NCBI GenBank assembly: GCA_910575405.1 | Contig: CAJTER010000014.1 | Coordinates: 38,794-102,793 of the forward strand | Direction of reading: 5' to 3' | DNA from: Clostridia bacterium | GTDB lineage: Bacteria > Bacillota > Clostridia > Peptostreptococcales > Anaerovoracaceae | Length of the DNA: 64,000 bases | The notes under the pieces: model-generated | Told to the model about the DNA's origin: nothing | The model's input: only the letters and a program-made list of their open reading frames with translations | Database searches by the model: none | Shown: piece after piece, positions 16,571-29,200 of the stretch | How positions within the stretch are numbered: position 1 is the first letter of the stretch | Layout of the letters: every line of letters starts with the position of its first letter | Translations under genes and position numbers: made by a program

Positions 16571-17584
16571 CTAGTACACTTTCGCAGTTTCGTCAATGGA
16601 CATTTCCATAAAAAAGCCTGCAATCAGATAACCTATGGCGGCTACTACTCCTGCCAGCAGACCAAACGGCATCTGAGTCCATGCGTGTGTGAAGTTATCA
16701 CAACCTGTAGCAGATGAAGTTATTACAGTACAGTCAGAATAGAAGCAGCAGCAACTTCCTAATACTCCGGCTGAAATTACAGCTCCGCATCCAAGAGCAA
16801 CAGGTATATCTGCTCCCATACAGATCGGACTTACGATAGGCAGTGCAATTATGTACATCCCCCAGTTTGTTCCTGTAATGAATTCGGTTACTGCAAGAAG
16901 CAGAAAAATCAGAACAGGCAGCATCTGTGGTGAAGCATGTTCAACAGCCACATCAATTATAAAACGAGTGGATCCTACCTGGTCATTTACTGCTGCGAAA
17001 ATATAGGCCAGAACCATAAGTACCAGTAGAAGAATCATATTCTTGATTCCCTCAAGGCTGTAGTCCCAGAACTCTTCAGCAGTCAATCGCTTCTGCCCCA
17101 CGAAGAGAACGAAACAGAGAGCTATTGTAGCAATTACTCCGTGCTGCATATCAAGATCAAACAGAATTGTAAAAAATACCATGCCTACAACAGGAATAAT
17201 AAGAGTAAATAATCTAGGTATTCCCTTAATTTCAACTTCACCGGTATTCAGATCGATTTTTTCGGATCTGGGAGCCGCTGTTGAAGCTGTAATATAGCTG
17301 AGCATTTCACGCGATACCTTGTGCTGATCCGTCAGTTTCTTCATACAGGAGCCTATGGTCATTGAGTTGAGATAGTCATCTATAAAAATGATACATCCAA
17401 GAATAAAGATCCACATCTGAGTTGCTTCTCTTGATTTGGCTCTCCTGCCTGCCCATTCACCAAAGGCCTGAGCTCCACCTGTTACTTCGATCAGTTTAAT
17501 GATTGAGCCCATAAGTCCGCAGACAAGGATCAGCCATCCGGTATCTGCCTCCAGATTATCTACGGGTACTAAAGTAAATGCCAT
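16571..17584 (-). pseudogene. NhaC-type Na+/H+ antiporter remnant with N-terminal and internal loss
   Basis: The open frame codes for 337 residues, against about 430-530 in the family. The readable start has no ribosome site and falls in what is normally the second or third membrane span (DTGWLILVCGLMGSIIKL). The middle conserved part goes IDDYLNSMTIGS...ITASTAAP and then jumps straight to a soluble RSEKIDLNTGEVEIKG loop. The usual membrane stretch after STAAP is absent. The C-terminal half (TGTNWGMYIIALPI, GCCCxYSD-like motif, TQMPFGLLAG) is well preserved. It is most likely a decayed transporter gene, but a functional short form cannot be ruled out from sequence alone. Confidence 0.6.
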
Positions 17585-17684
17585 AGCGTAGGAAGTTGTG
17601 ATAAAATTAACAGAATTTTAAAAATATTCCGTTTTATTCGGTTGGCATATTTGGAGGAGTTTCTACGCCCAAAAGCAGCACACT

Positions 17685-17749
17685 AAAAAACAAAGAGAAA
17701 GCCTCACAGGGATCAATGTTTATGAAGCATAGTTGAATTCCTGTGAGGC
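17685..17749 (-). terminator. Distal terminator of the fusA-tuf transcript
   Basis: Minus strand GCCTCACAGG (rc of 17740-17749) pairs with CCTGTGAGGC (rc of 17701-17710), followed within 12 bases by a T6 run (rc of 17685-17690). Confidence 0.7.
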
Positions 17750-17769
17750 TGTTCTTGCTTTGTATTTAA

Positions 17770-17802
17770 GGGACTATAAAATGCTCATTTTTCGATAGTC
17801 CC
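17770..17802. terminator. Hairpin just after tuf
   Basis: GGGACTAT (17770-17777) and ATAGTCCC (17795-17802) form an eight-pair stem 28 bases after the tuf stop. T's follow on the plus side (CCCTTTTGG), fewer on the minus side. It may protect the 3' end, or end transcription together with the next hairpin. Confidence 0.5.
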
Positions 17803-17829
17803 TTTTGGTGTGTTATTACCGGCCTGTTA

Positions 17830-19023
17830 TTACTCAATGATTTCAGATACAACGCCGGAACCTACGGTTCTTCCGCCTTCTCTGATAGCGAATCTCAGTC
17901 CTTCTTCGATGGCGATCGGAGTGATCAGTTCAATGGTCATGGTGATGTTGTCTCCAGGCATGCACATTTCTGTACCTTCTGGTAACTGCAGATCTCCTGT
18001 TACGTCTGTTGTTCTGAAGTAGAACTGCGGTCTGTATCCGTTGAAGAACGGTGTGTGTCTTCCGCCTTCTTCCTTCTTCAGTACATATACTTCGCCCTTG
18101 AACTTTGTATGCGGGTTGATGGTTCCCGGTGCTGCCAGTACCTGGCCTCTTTCGATTTCATCTCTCTGCACACCTCTCAGCAGTGCTCCGATGTTGTCTC
18201 CGGTTTCTGCCTGATCCAGCAGCTTTCTGAACATTTCGATTCCCGTTACAACGACCTTTCTTCTCTCTTCGGTCAGTCCTACGATCTCGACTTCTTCTCC
18301 TACCTTCAGGCTTCCTCTTTCTACTCTTCCGGTTGCTACGGTTCCACGGCCTGTGATGGAGAATACGTCCTCTACTGGCATGATGAATGGTTTGTCATTG
18401 TCTCTTTCCGGTTCCGGAATGTAGCTGTCTACTGCTTCAAACAATTCTACGATCTTGTCTCCCCACTGACTTGCCGGATCTTCCAGTGCGCCCAGCGCGG
18501 ATCCACGGATAATCGGTGTGTCGTCTCCTGGGAATTCGTATTCGTCCAGCAGTTCTCTTACTTCCATTTCTACCAGATCCAGCAGTTCTTCGTCATCTAC
18601 CATGTCGCACTTGTTGAGGAATACGATGATATATGGTACGCCTACCTGTCTGGACAGCAGGATGTGTTCTCTTGTCTGCGGCATCGGTCCGTCTGTTGCT
18701 GCTACTACCAGGATTGCTCCGTCCATCTGAGCAGCTCCTGTGATCATGTTCTTTACATAGTCAGCATGTCCCGGGCAGTCTACGTGTGCGTAGTGTCTGT
18801 TTGGAGTTTCATACTCTACGTGAGCAGTAGCGATGGTGATTCCTCTTTCTTTTTCTTCTGGAGCCTTATCGATCTGGTCGAATGCTACCTTCTCACCCAA
18901 CTGGTATCTCTGCTGCAGGGTCGTTGTGATTGCTGCAGTCAGGGTTGTCTTACCATGGTCTACGTGGCCGATGGTTCCGATATTAATATGCGGTTTGGTT
19001 CTTTCAAACTTCTGTTTTGCCAT
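17830..19023 (-). CDS. tuf: Elongation factor Tu
   Basis: 397 residues, full length. G1 GHVDHGKTT, the RGIT switch [17 protein letters not shown] and SAL motifs, then domains II and III ending [14 protein letters not shown]-dependent carrier of aminoacyl-tRNA to the ribosome. Strong AAAGGAGAAAAACGCAAA site. Last gene of the str operon (rpsL-rpsG-fusA-tuf). Confidence 0.98.
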   Translation of the reverse strand: MAKQKFERTKPHINIGTIGHVDHGKTTLTAAITTTLQQRYQLGEKVAFDQIDKAPEEKERGITIATAHVEYETPNRHYAHVDCPGHADYVKNMITGAAQMDGAILVVAATDGPMPQTREHILLSRQVGVPYIIVFLNKCDMVDDEELLDLVEMEVRELLDEYEFPGDDTPIIRGSALGALEDPASQWGDKIVELFEAVDSYIPEPERDNDKPFIMPVEDVFSITGRGTVATGRVERGSLKVGEEVEIVGLTEERRKVVVTGIEMFRKLLDQAETGDNIGALLRGVQRDEIERGQVLAAPGTINPHTKFKGEVYVLKKEEGGRHTPFFNGYRPQFYFRTTDVTGDLQLPEGTEMCMPGDNITMTIELITPIAIEEGLRFAIREGGRTVGSGVVSEIIE

Positions 19024-19119
19024 TTTGCGTTTTTCTCCTTTCCTGAATCTGCGCTGCTGCAGATCCCAATCCTTTCTTCCTGTCAGCGCCTCTTTTGCGC
19101 TGCTGTTTATGAGAAAAGG

Positions 19120-21183
19120 TTATTTGTTAATTGATTCTACTAAATTATCCGGCAGCTTTTCAAAGTGGTCGAACTGCATAACGTAAACGCCTCTGCCCTG
19201 TGTTTTGGATCGCAGGTCGGTCGCATATCCGAACATTTCGGAAAGCGGTACAAAGCCTCTTACTGCTACTGCGCCGTTATTCATGTCCGAACCTTCAATT
19301 CTGCCTCTTCTGGAGCTGATGTCGCCGATTACGTCTCCCATATACTCATCCGGAACTGTAACTTCAACTTTGAAGATCGGCTCCAGGAGAACTGGTTTTG
19401 CCTTTTTACAGGCTTCTCTGAATGCCATGGAAGCGGCAATCTTGAATGCCATTTCAGATGAGTCAACTTCGTGGTAAGAACCGTCATACAGCTCTACGCC
19501 CACATCCACAACCTGATAGCCTGCCATTGGACCAGTCTGCATGGCTTCTTTGATTCCTTCCTCGATCTTTGGAATGTATTCCTTTGGAATAGCGCCTCCC
19601 ACGATGGAGTTCTTGAATTCAAAGCCTTCACCCGGCTCTTTGGGGAATATTTTGATCTTAACGTGACCATACTGGCCGCGTCCGCCGGACTGCTTGGCAT
19701 ATTTGTGGTCAACGTCAGCATTCTGGGTAATGGTCTCTTTGTAGGATACCTGAGGTTTACCTACGTTTGCTTCTACTTTGAATTCACGTAGAAGTCTGTC
19801 TACGATAATTTCCAGATGAAGCTCGCCCATACCTGCGATAATCGTCTGCCCCGTATCTTCATTTGTATAAGTCTTGAAGGTCGGGTCTTCTTCTGCAAGC
19901 TTTGCAAGAGCAATACCCATTTTTTCCTGTCCGGCCTTTGTCTTTGGCTCGATTGCAATCTCAATTACCGGATCTGGGAATTCCATGGATTCCAAGATAA
20001 TTTCATGCTTGTCATCACACAGCGTATCGCCTGTAGTTGTATCTTTGAGACCTACTGCTGCCGCAATATCTCCGGAGTAAACCTCTGTGATTTCCTCTCT
20101 CTTGTTTGCGTGCATCTGCAGGATTCTTCCGATTCTTTCTTTCTTCCCCTTGGTGGAGTTATAAACATAGGAACCTGACTGGAGCGTACCGGAGTAAACC
20201 CGGAAAAACGCCAGTTTTCCTACGAACGGGTCAGCCATGATCTTGAATGCCAGCGCGGAGAATGGGCCTTTATCGTCAGCAGGCCGCTCTTCTTCCTCTT
20301 CGCTTCCCGGAACAACGCCCTTGATAGGCGGAATGTCCAGCGGAGACGGCATATAATCGACCACTGCGTCCAGCATCATCTGAACACCTTTGTTTCTGTA
20401 AGCGGAACCGCACGTAACAGGGATCATTTCGCCTGCCAGAGTGCATTTTCTGATAGCGCCTTTGATCTCCTTCTTTGTCAGCTCTTCTCCCTCCAGGAAT
20501 TTCATCATCAGCTCTTCGTCCGTTTCGGCAACGGATTCCAGCAGCTTGTCCCTCCATTCCTGAGCAGTATCCTTAAGGTCGTCCGGAATATCCTCAATGG
20601 AAAATTCCTTTCCAAGATCATCTTTATATATCTCTGCTTTCATTTCTACTAAGTCGATAATTCCAATGAAAGCTTCTTCTGAACCAATTGGAAGCTGGAT
20701 AGGCACTGCGTTTGCCTTTAATCTGTCTTTTACCATCTGTACAACCCTGTAAAAGTCAGCTCCCATAATATCCATCTTATTAACAAAGATCATTCTCGGA
20801 ACACCGTACTTTTCAGCCTGTCTCCAAACGGTTTCGGACTGAGGTTCAACACCTCCCTTTGCGCAGAGTACAGTAACGGCACCGTCCAGTACTCTCAGGG
20901 AACGCTCTACCTCAACGGTAAAGTCAACGTGTCCCGGTGTATCGATAATATTGATTCTAACATCTTTCCATTGTGCTGTAGTAGCTGCAGAGGTGATAGT
21001 GATACCACGTTCCTGTTCCTGTTCCATCCAGTCCATTGTGGCAGCTCCCTCATGGGTTTCGCCCAGCTTATGGGTTCTTCCTGTGTAGAACAAAATTCGT
21101 TCTGTGGTTGTGGTCTTACCGGCGTCAATGTGCGCCATAATACCAATATTTCTAGTTTTTTCTAATGGAAAACTTCTAGGCAT
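19120..21183 (-). CDS. fusA: Elongation factor G
   Basis: 687 residues if started at the second of two adjacent ATGs (21181-21183), which gives the better five-base distance from GGAGG; the first at 21186 is also possible. G1 [23 protein letters not shown] and NKMD motifs, then domains II-V with [14 protein letters not shown] in domain IV. Drives translocation on the ribosome with GTP. Confidence 0.98.
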   Translation of the reverse strand: MPRSFPLEKTRNIGIMAHIDAGKTTTTERILFYTGRTHKLGETHEGAATMDWMEQEQERGITITSAATTAQWKDVRINIIDTPGHVDFTVEVERSLRVLDGAVTVLCAKGGVEPQSETVWRQAEKYGVPRMIFVNKMDIMGADFYRVVQMVKDRLKANAVPIQLPIGSEEAFIGIIDLVEMKAEIYKDDLGKEFSIEDIPDDLKDTAQEWRDKLLESVAETDEELMMKFLEGEELTKKEIKGAIRKCTLAGEMIPVTCGSAYRNKGVQMMLDAVVDYMPSPLDIPPIKGVVPGSEEEEERPADDKGPFSALAFKIMADPFVGKLAFFRVYSGTLQSGSYVYNSTKGKKERIGRILQMHANKREEITEVYSGDIAAAVGLKDTTTGDTLCDDKHEIILESMEFPDPVIEIAIEPKTKAGQEKMGIALAKLAEEDPTFKTYTNEDTGQTIIAGMGELHLEIIVDRLLREFKVEANVGKPQVSYKETITQNADVDHKYAKQSGGRGQYGHVKIKIFPKEPGEGFEFKNSIVGGAIPKEYIPKIEEGIKEAMQTGPMAGYQVVDVGVELYDGSYHEVDSSEMAFKIAASMAFREACKKAKPVLLEPIFKVEVTVPDEYMGDVIGDISSRRGRIEGSDMNNGAVAVRGFVPLSEMFGYATDLRSKTQGRGVYVMQFDHFEKLPDNLVESINK

Positions 21184-21220
21184 CATATCCTCCCTTCTAC
21201 CTGTTTTATTTTTTTACGCA

Positions 21221-21712
<492 letters not shown>

Positions 21713-21763
21713 TTATAACTTCACTTTCTGTGGTTTTACAGAAAATTACTCTCCCCCGCCTCC

Positions 21764-21803
21764 TTAAAAAACCGAATTAAAAGCGGGCAAGTCTGCTTTC
21801 GGT
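21764..21803 (-). terminator. Attenuator-like hairpin between rpsL and rpsG
   Basis: Minus strand ACCGAA (rc of 21798-21803) pairs with TTCGGT (rc of 21771-21776), with an inner AGC/GCT pairing, followed by T5 (rc of 21766-21770). It lies inside the str operon, so it would lower rather than end transcription. Confidence 0.4.
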
Positions 21804-21888
21804 ACTCGTGGGCAACAGCCATATCCCGCCGAAGCCCCCGCTGCGCTCGTTGATTTATATGATCAAGAACACTCTTTTTTCCCGATTA

Positions 21889-22305
21889 CTACTTCTTCTT
21901 TGGGCGTTTAGCGCCGTATTTGGAACGGGCCTGGCCTCTGTCTGCTACACCGGCAGTATCAAGTGTTCCGCGCACGATATGATATCTTACACCTGGAAGA
22001 TCCTTTACTCTTCCGCCTCTGATGAGTACAACGCTATGTTCCTGCAGGTTGTGGCCAATACCAGGAATATATGCGGTTACTTCGATACCATTCGTAAGAC
22101 GAACTCTGGCAACTTTTCTAAGAGCGGAATTAGGCTTCTTAGGTGTAACAGTCTTTACAGACGTACATACGCCTCTCTTCTGCGGTGAGTTTACATCGGT
22201 AGGGACTCTTTTCAGGGAGTTCATTCCCTTACCCAGAGCCGGCGCAGTTGATTTCTTCACGCTGCTGGTTCTGCCCTGACGTACTAATTGGTTAATAGTA
22301 GGCAT
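21889..22305 (-). CDS. rpsL: 30S ribosomal protein S12
   Basis: 138 residues. [12 protein letters not shown] start, [17 protein letters not shown] with the wild-type Lys at the streptomycin site, and [17 protein letters not shown]. Decoding-site ribosomal protein and first gene of the str operon, with its own promoter right after rpoC. Confidence 0.98.
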   Translation of the reverse strand: MPTINQLVRQGRTSSVKKSTAPALGKGMNSLKRVPTDVNSPQKRGVCTSVKTVTPKKPNSALRKVARVRLTNGIEVTAYIPGIGHNLQEHSVVLIRGGRVKDLPGVRYHIVRGTLDTAGVADRGQARSKYGAKRPKKK

Positions 22306-22392
22306 TCTTATCTCCTTTCTTGCGCTGCGTTTTCGCAGCCGGTTTTCTATTTTAAACTGATGTACAGCTTAAAAACTCCTAAACATTTCAAT

Positions 22393-22413
22393 ATCGGGCT
22401 TGGTAAGCCCGAT
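22393..22413 (-). promoter_or_regulatory. Hairpin at the 5' end of the rpsL leader
   Basis: A perfect stem of nine pairs, ATCGGGCTT (22393-22401) with AAGCCCGAT (22405-22413), loop of three bases. It falls just after the expected transcription start from the promoter at 22424-22453. It may stabilise or regulate the str mRNA, or serve as a weak terminator for rpoC; no clean T-run follows. Confidence 0.45.
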
Positions 22414-22423
22414 ACCGAGAAAT

Positions 22424-22453
22424 ATTTTATCACAGGTTTCCTCAAAAAGTCAA
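22424..22453 (-). promoter_or_regulatory. Promoter of the rpsL-rpsG-fusA-tuf operon
   Basis: Minus strand TTGACT (22448-22453), an 18-base spacer and TAAAAT (22424-22429). The -35 starts six bases past the rpoC stop. Confidence 0.6.
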
Positions 22454-22459
22454 TGAAAA

Positions 22460-25400
22460 TTATTCTTCATCAAACTCAATAATTTCAGGTTCCTGACTGA
22501 ATCCTTCTTTGTAGAGGTCTTCACCATCCGCTTCGTCAAAGTCCTGGTCATCCATTCCCAGGAAGTCATCTGCTTCATCCTCAAAATCGTCATCTTCGTC
22601 AAAGTCTTCAAAAGCATCGTCAGCGTCTGTCTCAAAGTCTCCGTCATCGCTGGAATCATCCTCTCCGAGTACCGGAGTCTCTGCCAGGAAATCATCCTCT
22701 TCTTCCTCTTCTGCCATCATAGCCGTGTAGGCTTCCATCAGCGCCGTATTGACGCCGTAATCCAGATCAATACTCTTATATCTCTTCATGCCGGTTCCTG
22801 CCGGAATCAATTTACCGATGATGACATTTTCCTTCAGGCCCTGCAGCTTATCGTTCTTTCCTTTGATAGCAGCATCCGTCAGAACCCTGGTTGTTTCCTG
22901 GAAGGAAGCCGCAGACAAGAAGGAATTGGTTGCAAGAGAAGCCTTTGTAATACCCAGCAGAACCCGTTCGAATTTTGCCGGCTCCTGATCTTCATCCAGC
23001 AGGCGATTTGCCTCCTCAATTTCATGTTTGCTGTACTGTCCTCCCGGCAGCAGGGATGTATCTCCTGCCTCAGTGATCTTGCACTTGGAAAGCATCTGGC
23101 TTACGATGACTTCGACATGCTTGTCGTTGATATCTACACCCTGCTGCTTGTATACGCGCTGTACTTCCTTCAGCAAGTACTGGTATACGCCTTCTACGCC
23201 GTTGAGTCTGAGAATGTCCTTTGGATCCAACGGACCTCTTGTGATGTTCTGTCCGGCTAATATATAGTCGCCTTCCTTTACATTAAGTCTTGCCCCATAA
23301 GGAACAATATATTCACGCTCTTCTTCGCCGCGAACTCTTACCAGTGTCTTGTTGTCCTTTCTCGCCTCTACGGCTACAACGGTACCATCCGCCTCGCAGA
23401 TTTCCGCAAGTCCTTTCGGCTTTCTGGCCTCAAAGAGCTCTTCTACTCTCGGAAGACCGTGGGTGATATCCGATCCCGCAACACCGCCTGTATGGAAGGT
23501 TCTCATGGTCAGCTGAGTACCTGGCTCTCCGATGGACTGAGCCGCTGTAATTCCGACCGCTTCTCCGATGTTAACGGATTCGCCTGTTGCCAGATTTCTG
23601 CCATAACACTTGGCGCAGATGCCGGTCTTGCTGTGGCAGGTCATAACTGACCGGATGGCTACAGATTCGATCCCCGCATCCTCAATGGCCTGAGCCTGAT
23701 CTTCTGTGATCTCCTCGTTCTGTTCCACCAGGATAACGCCTGTCTCTGGATGGTAAACGTCGGTCAGAGAAGTCCTGCCTATAATACGAAGCTTTAAGGA
23801 TTCGATGACTTCCTTTCCATCTGTAAAGGCCTTTACTTCGATACCCTCGTCTGTGCCGCAGTCGAATTCCCGTACAATTACATTGTGGGATACGTCTACC
23901 AGCCTTCTCGTCAGATAACCGGAGTCCGCTGTACGAAGGGCTGTATCGGCAAGACCTTTTCTGGCTCCGTTGGAGGAAATAAAGTATTCCAGTACGGAAA
24001 GGCCTTCACGGAAGTTGGCCTTGATAGGCATTTCAATGGTTTTACCGGTGGCGTTTGCCATCAGTCCCCGCATACCGCCGATCTGCCTGATCTGGTTTTT
24101 ACTACCTCTGGCTCCGGAGTGGGCCATGATAAACAGGTTGTTTAAAGTACCCAAGGAATCCATCAGAGCGTCCGCTACATCGTCTGTGGTTTTGTTCCAG
24201 ATTTCAATAACCTTTTCATAACGTTCTTGATTGGAAACAAGTCCCTTGCGGAAAGCCTTTTCATATTTATCTACCATCTTTTCCGATTCTTCGATAATGC
24301 CTTTTTTGGCTTCCGGAATCTCCATGTCGGAAATGCCGATGGTAATGGCCGCTCTTGTGGAATAGTGGAAGCCCATGTCCTTGATATAGTCCAGCATAAT
24401 GGCTGTTCCCGTGTTTCCGTGGATCCGGTAGCAGCGGTCGATAATCTGTCCCAGCTTTTTCTTGTCGCATAAGAAGTCAACCTCCAGAGCATACGGATCC
24501 GCTTCCCGGTCAACAAAGCCCAGATCCTGCGGAATTTCCTGGTTAAAGATGAATCTTCCCACCGTGGATTCTACCAGCTTGCCCCTCTTATCGTCTTCGC
24601 CATGGTACATACGAACTTTTACCCTTGCGTGAAGCCCTACCTTTTTGTCCTGATAGGCCATGAGCATTTCGTCCATATCCGTAAAGATCTTTCCATCGCC
24701 CTTTTCTGCCGCAGTGTTTCGCTCTTCAACGCCCGGATGAGTCAGATAATAGCTTCCCAGAATCATATCCTGCGTCGGGGTTGTAATAGGCGATCCATCC
24801 TTTGGCGCCAAAATATTGTTGACGGAAAGCATCAGGAACCTGGCCTCTGCCTGGGCTTCCACGGAAAGCGGTACGTGAACCGCCATCTGGTCTCCGTCAA
24901 AGTCCGCGTTAAAGGCCGTACATACCAGCGGGTGAAGCTTAATGGCCTTACCTTCTACCAATACCGGCTCAAAGGCCTGAATTCCCAGTCTGTGAAGCGT
25001 CGGGGCACGGTTGAGCATTACCGGATGTTCCTTGATAACGCCTTCTAAAACATCCCATACCTCTGGCCTTACCTTTTCTACCATTCTTTTAGCGCTCTTG
25101 ATATTGTGTGCATATCCGTTTTCCACCAGCTTTTTCATGATGAAAGGCTTGAACAGCTCCAGCGCCATTTTTTTCGGAAGACCGCACTGCCAGAAGCGCA
25201 GCTCTGGTCCTACGACGATTACAGAACGACCCGAATAGTCAACACGTTTGCCCAGCAGATTCTGTCTGAAACGCCCCTGTTTTCCCTTGAGCATATCGGA
25301 CAGGGATTTGAGAGGTCTTGAACCCGGCCCTGTTACCGGTCTTCCCCGCCTGCCGTTGTCGATGAGAGCATCGACTGCTTCCTGAAGCATTCGCTTTTCA

Positions 25401-26263
25401 TTTCTTACGATGATATCCGGAGCGCCCAGTTCCAAGAGGCGGTTTAGTCTGTTGTTTCGATTGATAACCCTTCTGTACAGATCGTTTAAATCCGATGTGG
25501 CAAAGCGGCCGCCGTCCAGCTGAACCATAGGACGCAGATCCGGCGGGATTACTGGAATCACTTCCATGATCATCCATTCGGGCTTATTTCCAGAAGCCCG
25601 CAGAGCTTCGATGACTTCAAGGCGCCTTACGATTCGAATCCGTTTCTGTCCGCTGGCGCCTTTCAGCTTTTCTCTCAGCTCTTCTGAAAGCTCATCCAGA
25701 TCAATATTTGCAAGAAGCTCTCTTACTGCCTCAGCGCCCATGGCTGCTTTAAAACCGCTGCCGAACTTGTCTTTTGCTTCTCTGTACTGCTGCTCAGTCA
25801 GGACTTCTTTATAAGCGAAATCCGTATCGCCTGGTTCAATGACAATATAAGCTGCAAAATATAGAACCTTTTCCAAATTCCTCGGGGAGATGTCCAGCAC
25901 CAACCCCATTCTTGAAGGAATTCCTTTGAAATACCAAATATGGGAAACAGGCGCTGCCAGCTTGATATGGCCCATCCGCTCCCTTCTTACTTTTGCTTTT
26001 GTTACCTCTACGCCGCAGCGGTCGCAGACGATTCCCTTGTAACGAATCCTCTTGTACTTACCGCAATGGCATTCCCAGTCCTTCTGCGGTCCGAAAATCC
26101 TCTCGCAGAAAAGCCCCTCTTTTTCCGGCTTTAGGGTCCTGTAGTTGATAGTCTCAGGCTTTGTAACCTCTCCATGCGACCAGTCCATGATCTTTTCCGT
26201 AGATGCCAGACCGATCTGCAGGGATTCAAAATTATTTAACTCATAGTTATTGTTTTCGCTCAT
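22460..26263 (-). CDS. rpoC: RNA polymerase subunit beta'
   Basis: 1267 residues. N-terminal zinc finger [20 protein letters not shown], catalytic [12 protein letters not shown] with the three Asp that hold Mg, the bridge-helix and trigger-loop regions, and a second cysteine cluster ([15 protein letters not shown]). The last ~86 residues, from [10 protein letters not shown], hold 45 Asp/Glu and only one Lys. Common family members end soon after the [25 protein letters not shown] region, so this tail is an added acidic segment (see findings). AAGGAGATAGTACCTA precedes the ATG; the gap to rpoB is 19 bases. Confidence 0.98.
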   Translation of the reverse strand: MSENNNYELNNFESLQIGLASTEKIMDWSHGEVTKPETINYRTLKPEKEGLFCERIFGPQKDWECHCGKYKRIRYKGIVCDRCGVEVTKAKVRRERMGHIKLAAPVSHIWYFKGIPSRMGLVLDISPRNLEKVLYFAAYIVIEPGDTDFAYKEVLTEQQYREAKDKFGSGFKAAMGAEAVRELLANIDLDELSEELREKLKGASGQKRIRIVRRLEVIEALRASGNKPEWMIMEVIPVIPPDLRPMVQLDGGRFATSDLNDLYRRVINRNNRLNRLLELGAPDIIVRNEKRMLQEAVDALIDNGRRGRPVTGPGSRPLKSLSDMLKGKQGRFRQNLLGKRVDYSGRSVIVVGPELRFWQCGLPKKMALELFKPFIMKKLVENGYAHNIKSAKRMVEKVRPEVWDVLEGVIKEHPVMLNRAPTLHRLGIQAFEPVLVEGKAIKLHPLVCTAFNADFDGDQMAVHVPLSVEAQAEARFLMLSVNNILAPKDGSPITTPTQDMILGSYYLTHPGVEERNTAAEKGDGKIFTDMDEMLMAYQDKKVGLHARVKVRMYHGEDDKRGKLVESTVGRFIFNQEIPQDLGFVDREADPYALEVDFLCDKKKLGQIIDRCYRIHGNTGTAIMLDYIKDMGFHYSTRAAITIGISDMEIPEAKKGIIEESEKMVDKYEKAFRKGLVSNQERYEKVIEIWNKTTDDVADALMDSLGTLNNLFIMAHSGARGSKNQIRQIGGMRGLMANATGKTIEMPIKANFREGLSVLEYFISSNGARKGLADTALRTADSGYLTRRLVDVSHNVIVREFDCGTDEGIEVKAFTDGKEVIESLKLRIIGRTSLTDVYHPETGVILVEQNEEITEDQAQAIEDAGIESVAIRSVMTCHSKTGICAKCYGRNLATGESVNIGEAVGITAAQSIGEPGTQLTMRTFHTGGVAGSDITHGLPRVEELFEARKPKGLAEICEADGTVVAVEARKDNKTLVRVRGEEEREYIVPYGARLNVKEGDYILAGQNITRGPLDPKDILRLNGVEGVYQYLLKEVQRVYKQQGVDINDKHVEVIVSQMLSKCKITEAGDTSLLPGGQYSKHEIEEANRLLDEDQEPAKFERVLLGITKASLATNSFLSAASFQETTRVLTDAAIKGKNDKLQGLKENVIIGKLIPAGTGMKRYKSIDLDYGVNTALMEAYTAMMAEEEEEDDFLAETPVLGEDDSSDDGDFETDADDAFEDFDEDDDFEDEADDFLGMDDQDFDEADGEDLYKEGFSQEPEIIEFDEE

Positions 26264-26282
26264 TAGGTACTATCTCCTTCCC

Positions 26283-29200
26283 TTATAACCGTTCTTCAGT
26301 TTCTCCATCCAAATCCACAAAGTCATCCTCAGCATCGTCATCCATGCCTGTTTCCGAAAAGCCGCCGTCTTCAAAGATTTCGTCCTCATCCGCTACATCC
26401 GAATCCGCGTCTATGATGTCTTCAATAGCAGACAGTCCTTCCATTTCCGGCGCTTCCTTGATTTCAATTTCTTCGTTATCCTCAGTCAGTACCTTTACAT
26501 CAAGACCAAGACTCTGCATTTCCTTGATGAGTACCTTGAAGGATTCCGGAATGCCCGGTTCCGGAATATTTTCTCCCTTTACAATGGCCTCGTAGGTCTT
26601 GACACGGCCTACAATATCATCCGACTTGACGGTCAGGATTTCCTGCAGCGTATAGGCTGCGCCGTAAGCTTCCAGAGCCCATACTTCCATTTCCCCGAAC
26701 CGCTGGCCGCCGAACTGAGCTTTTCCACCCAGAGGCTGCTGTGTTACCAGGGAGTACGGACCTGTACTTCTTGCATGGATCTTGTCGTCTACCAGATGAT
26801 GGAGCTTGAGCATATACATGTAGCCCACAGTTACCGGATTGTCGAATTCCTCACCAGTACGCCCATCTCTTAAGATCAGCTTACCGCTCTTATCAACGCC
26901 CACTTCATCCAGCAGCTGGATAATATCTTTTTCATTTGCTCCATCAAATACCGGAGTCGCGATATACCAGTCTTTTCTCTTAGCAGCCAGTCCAAGATGA
27001 ACCTCCAGTACCTGTCCGACGTTCATTCGGGAAGGTACGCCCAACGGATTCAACATGACCTGAAGAGACTGTCCGTTTTCCATAAACGGCATATCCTCTT
27101 CCGGAAGGATCCTTGAGATTACACCCTTGTTTCCATGGCGGCCTGCCATTTTATCCCCAACATTGATCTTACGCTTGGTAGCAATATAACAGCGAACCAG
27201 CTTGTTTACTCCAGGAGGAAGCTCATCACCGTTTTCTCTGGAGAAGATTTTTACATCAACAACAATTCCCGTTTCTCCGTGGGGTACACGCAGGGAGGTA
27301 TCTCTTACTTCCCGCGCCTTTTCGCCAAAGATGGCCCGCAGCAACCGCTCTTCTGCAGTCAGCTCCGTTTCTCCCTTTGGAGTGACCTTCCCGACCAAAA
27401 TATCGGAAGCGTTGACCTCGGCCCCAATACGGATAATGCCCTCTTCGTCCAGATCCTTTAAGGCATCCTCACCTACGTTTGGAATATCCCTTGTGATTTC
27501 TTCCGGTCCCAGCTTGGTATCCCTTGCCTCGGATTCGTATTCTTCAATATGGATAGAAGTCAGTACATCCTCCATAATCAGTCTTTCATTGAGAATAATA
27601 GCATCCTCGTAATTGTATCCTTCCCACGTCATAAAGCCGATGAGCAGATTTTTGCCCAGTGCCACCTCGCCGTTTTCTGTAGATGGACCGTCCGCGATAA
27701 CCTCGCCCTCTTCCACGTGCTCGCCATGGCATACGATAGGCCTCTGGTTGATGCAGGTTCCCTGGTTGGAACGCTTGAATTTCAGGAGCGTGTACCGATC
27801 CGTTCCCCTTCCGTCATCCCTGCGGATGGTGATCCGATTAGCATCTACAAATTCGACCGTTCCGGTATGCTTTGCCAGGAGTACAACGCCAGAATCCTTT
27901 GCAGCCTTGTGCTCCATTCCAGTTCCTACGATGGGCGCCTCTGTTACAAGCAGGGGCACTGCCTGACGCTGCATGTTGGAACCCATCAGGGCCCGGTTGG
28001 CATCGTCGTTTTCCAGGAATGGAATCAGCGCAGTCGCAACCGATACAACCTGTTTTGGCGATACGTCCATATAATCGATCTGATCCCTTGGAACCAGGTC
28101 GATTTCACCGCCTACTCCGCGGGAAGCCACCTTCAGATTGACAAAATGGCCATCCGAATCCAGAGGTTCATTGGCCTGTGCCACAATTTTATCTTCCTCA
28201 TCATCTGCTGTCAGATAGTGGATCTCGTCTGTAACCCTGCCGGTAGCTTTATCTACAACGCGATACGGAGTCTCAATAAATCCGTATTCATTGATAATTC
28301 CATAAGTGGTCAAAGAACCGATGAGCCCGATATTCGGACCTTCCGGCGTCTCAATGGGACACATTCTTCCATAGTGAGAATGATGTACGTCGCGTACCTC
28401 AAACCCGGCTCTCTCTCTGGAGAGTCCTCCCGGGCCCAGAGCAGACAGTCTTCTCTTGTGCGTCAGTTCGGCCAGCGGATTGTTCTGATCCATGAACTGA
28501 GAAAGCTGGGAACTTCCGAAGAACTCTTTGATGGCAGCTGTTACCGGCCGAATGTTCATCAACGCCTGCGGCGTTGCAATCTCAATATCCTGGGTTGTCA
28601 TTCTCTCCTTGACCGTACGCTCCATTCTGGCCAGCCCGATACGGAACTGGTTTTGGAGCAGCTCGCCGACTGTTCTGAGTCTCCTGTTTCCCAAGTGGTC
28701 GATATCATCCGTTTCCCCAATTCCATAATTCAGATTGAGAATATAGCTGACTGAAGCGATAATATCTGAGATTAAGATATGCTTTGGAGAAAGCTCATTT
28801 TTTCTGGAAACCAGCGCTTCCTTTACTGCCTCGTTGCTTTCGCCTTCCATTTCTTCTAAAATTTCTTTCAGGACAGGGTAATATACCTTATCCGGAAGCT
28901 TAGTTCCGGAAAGGTCAAATTCCACATACGTGCCGATATCTACGAACTGGTTTCCGATTATCTTTGTAATGGACTCCTCATCATTGCCATATGCAAAAAC
29001 ATGCGAAATTCCGGCATTTTCAATCTGCTTTGCCAGATCTGCCCCCAGCTGCTGTCCTGCCTCAGCCAGCAGCTCGCCTGTATTTGGATCAAAAACATCC
29101 TCGGCCACAGTCCTACCTGCGATACGGTTGGAAAGGCCCAGTTTTTTGTTATACTTATATCTGCCGACTTTGGCAAGATCGTACCGTTTTGGATCAAAAA

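Noticed and set aside
18055..19134. Long 359-codon plus-strand frame opposite tuf
   Set aside because: It is a shadow of the tuf codon pattern, cysteine/serine-rich, without a ribosome site or known motif.
27549..28754. 401-codon plus-strand frame opposite rpoB
   Set aside because: Shadow of rpoB with no ribosome site and no domain signal.
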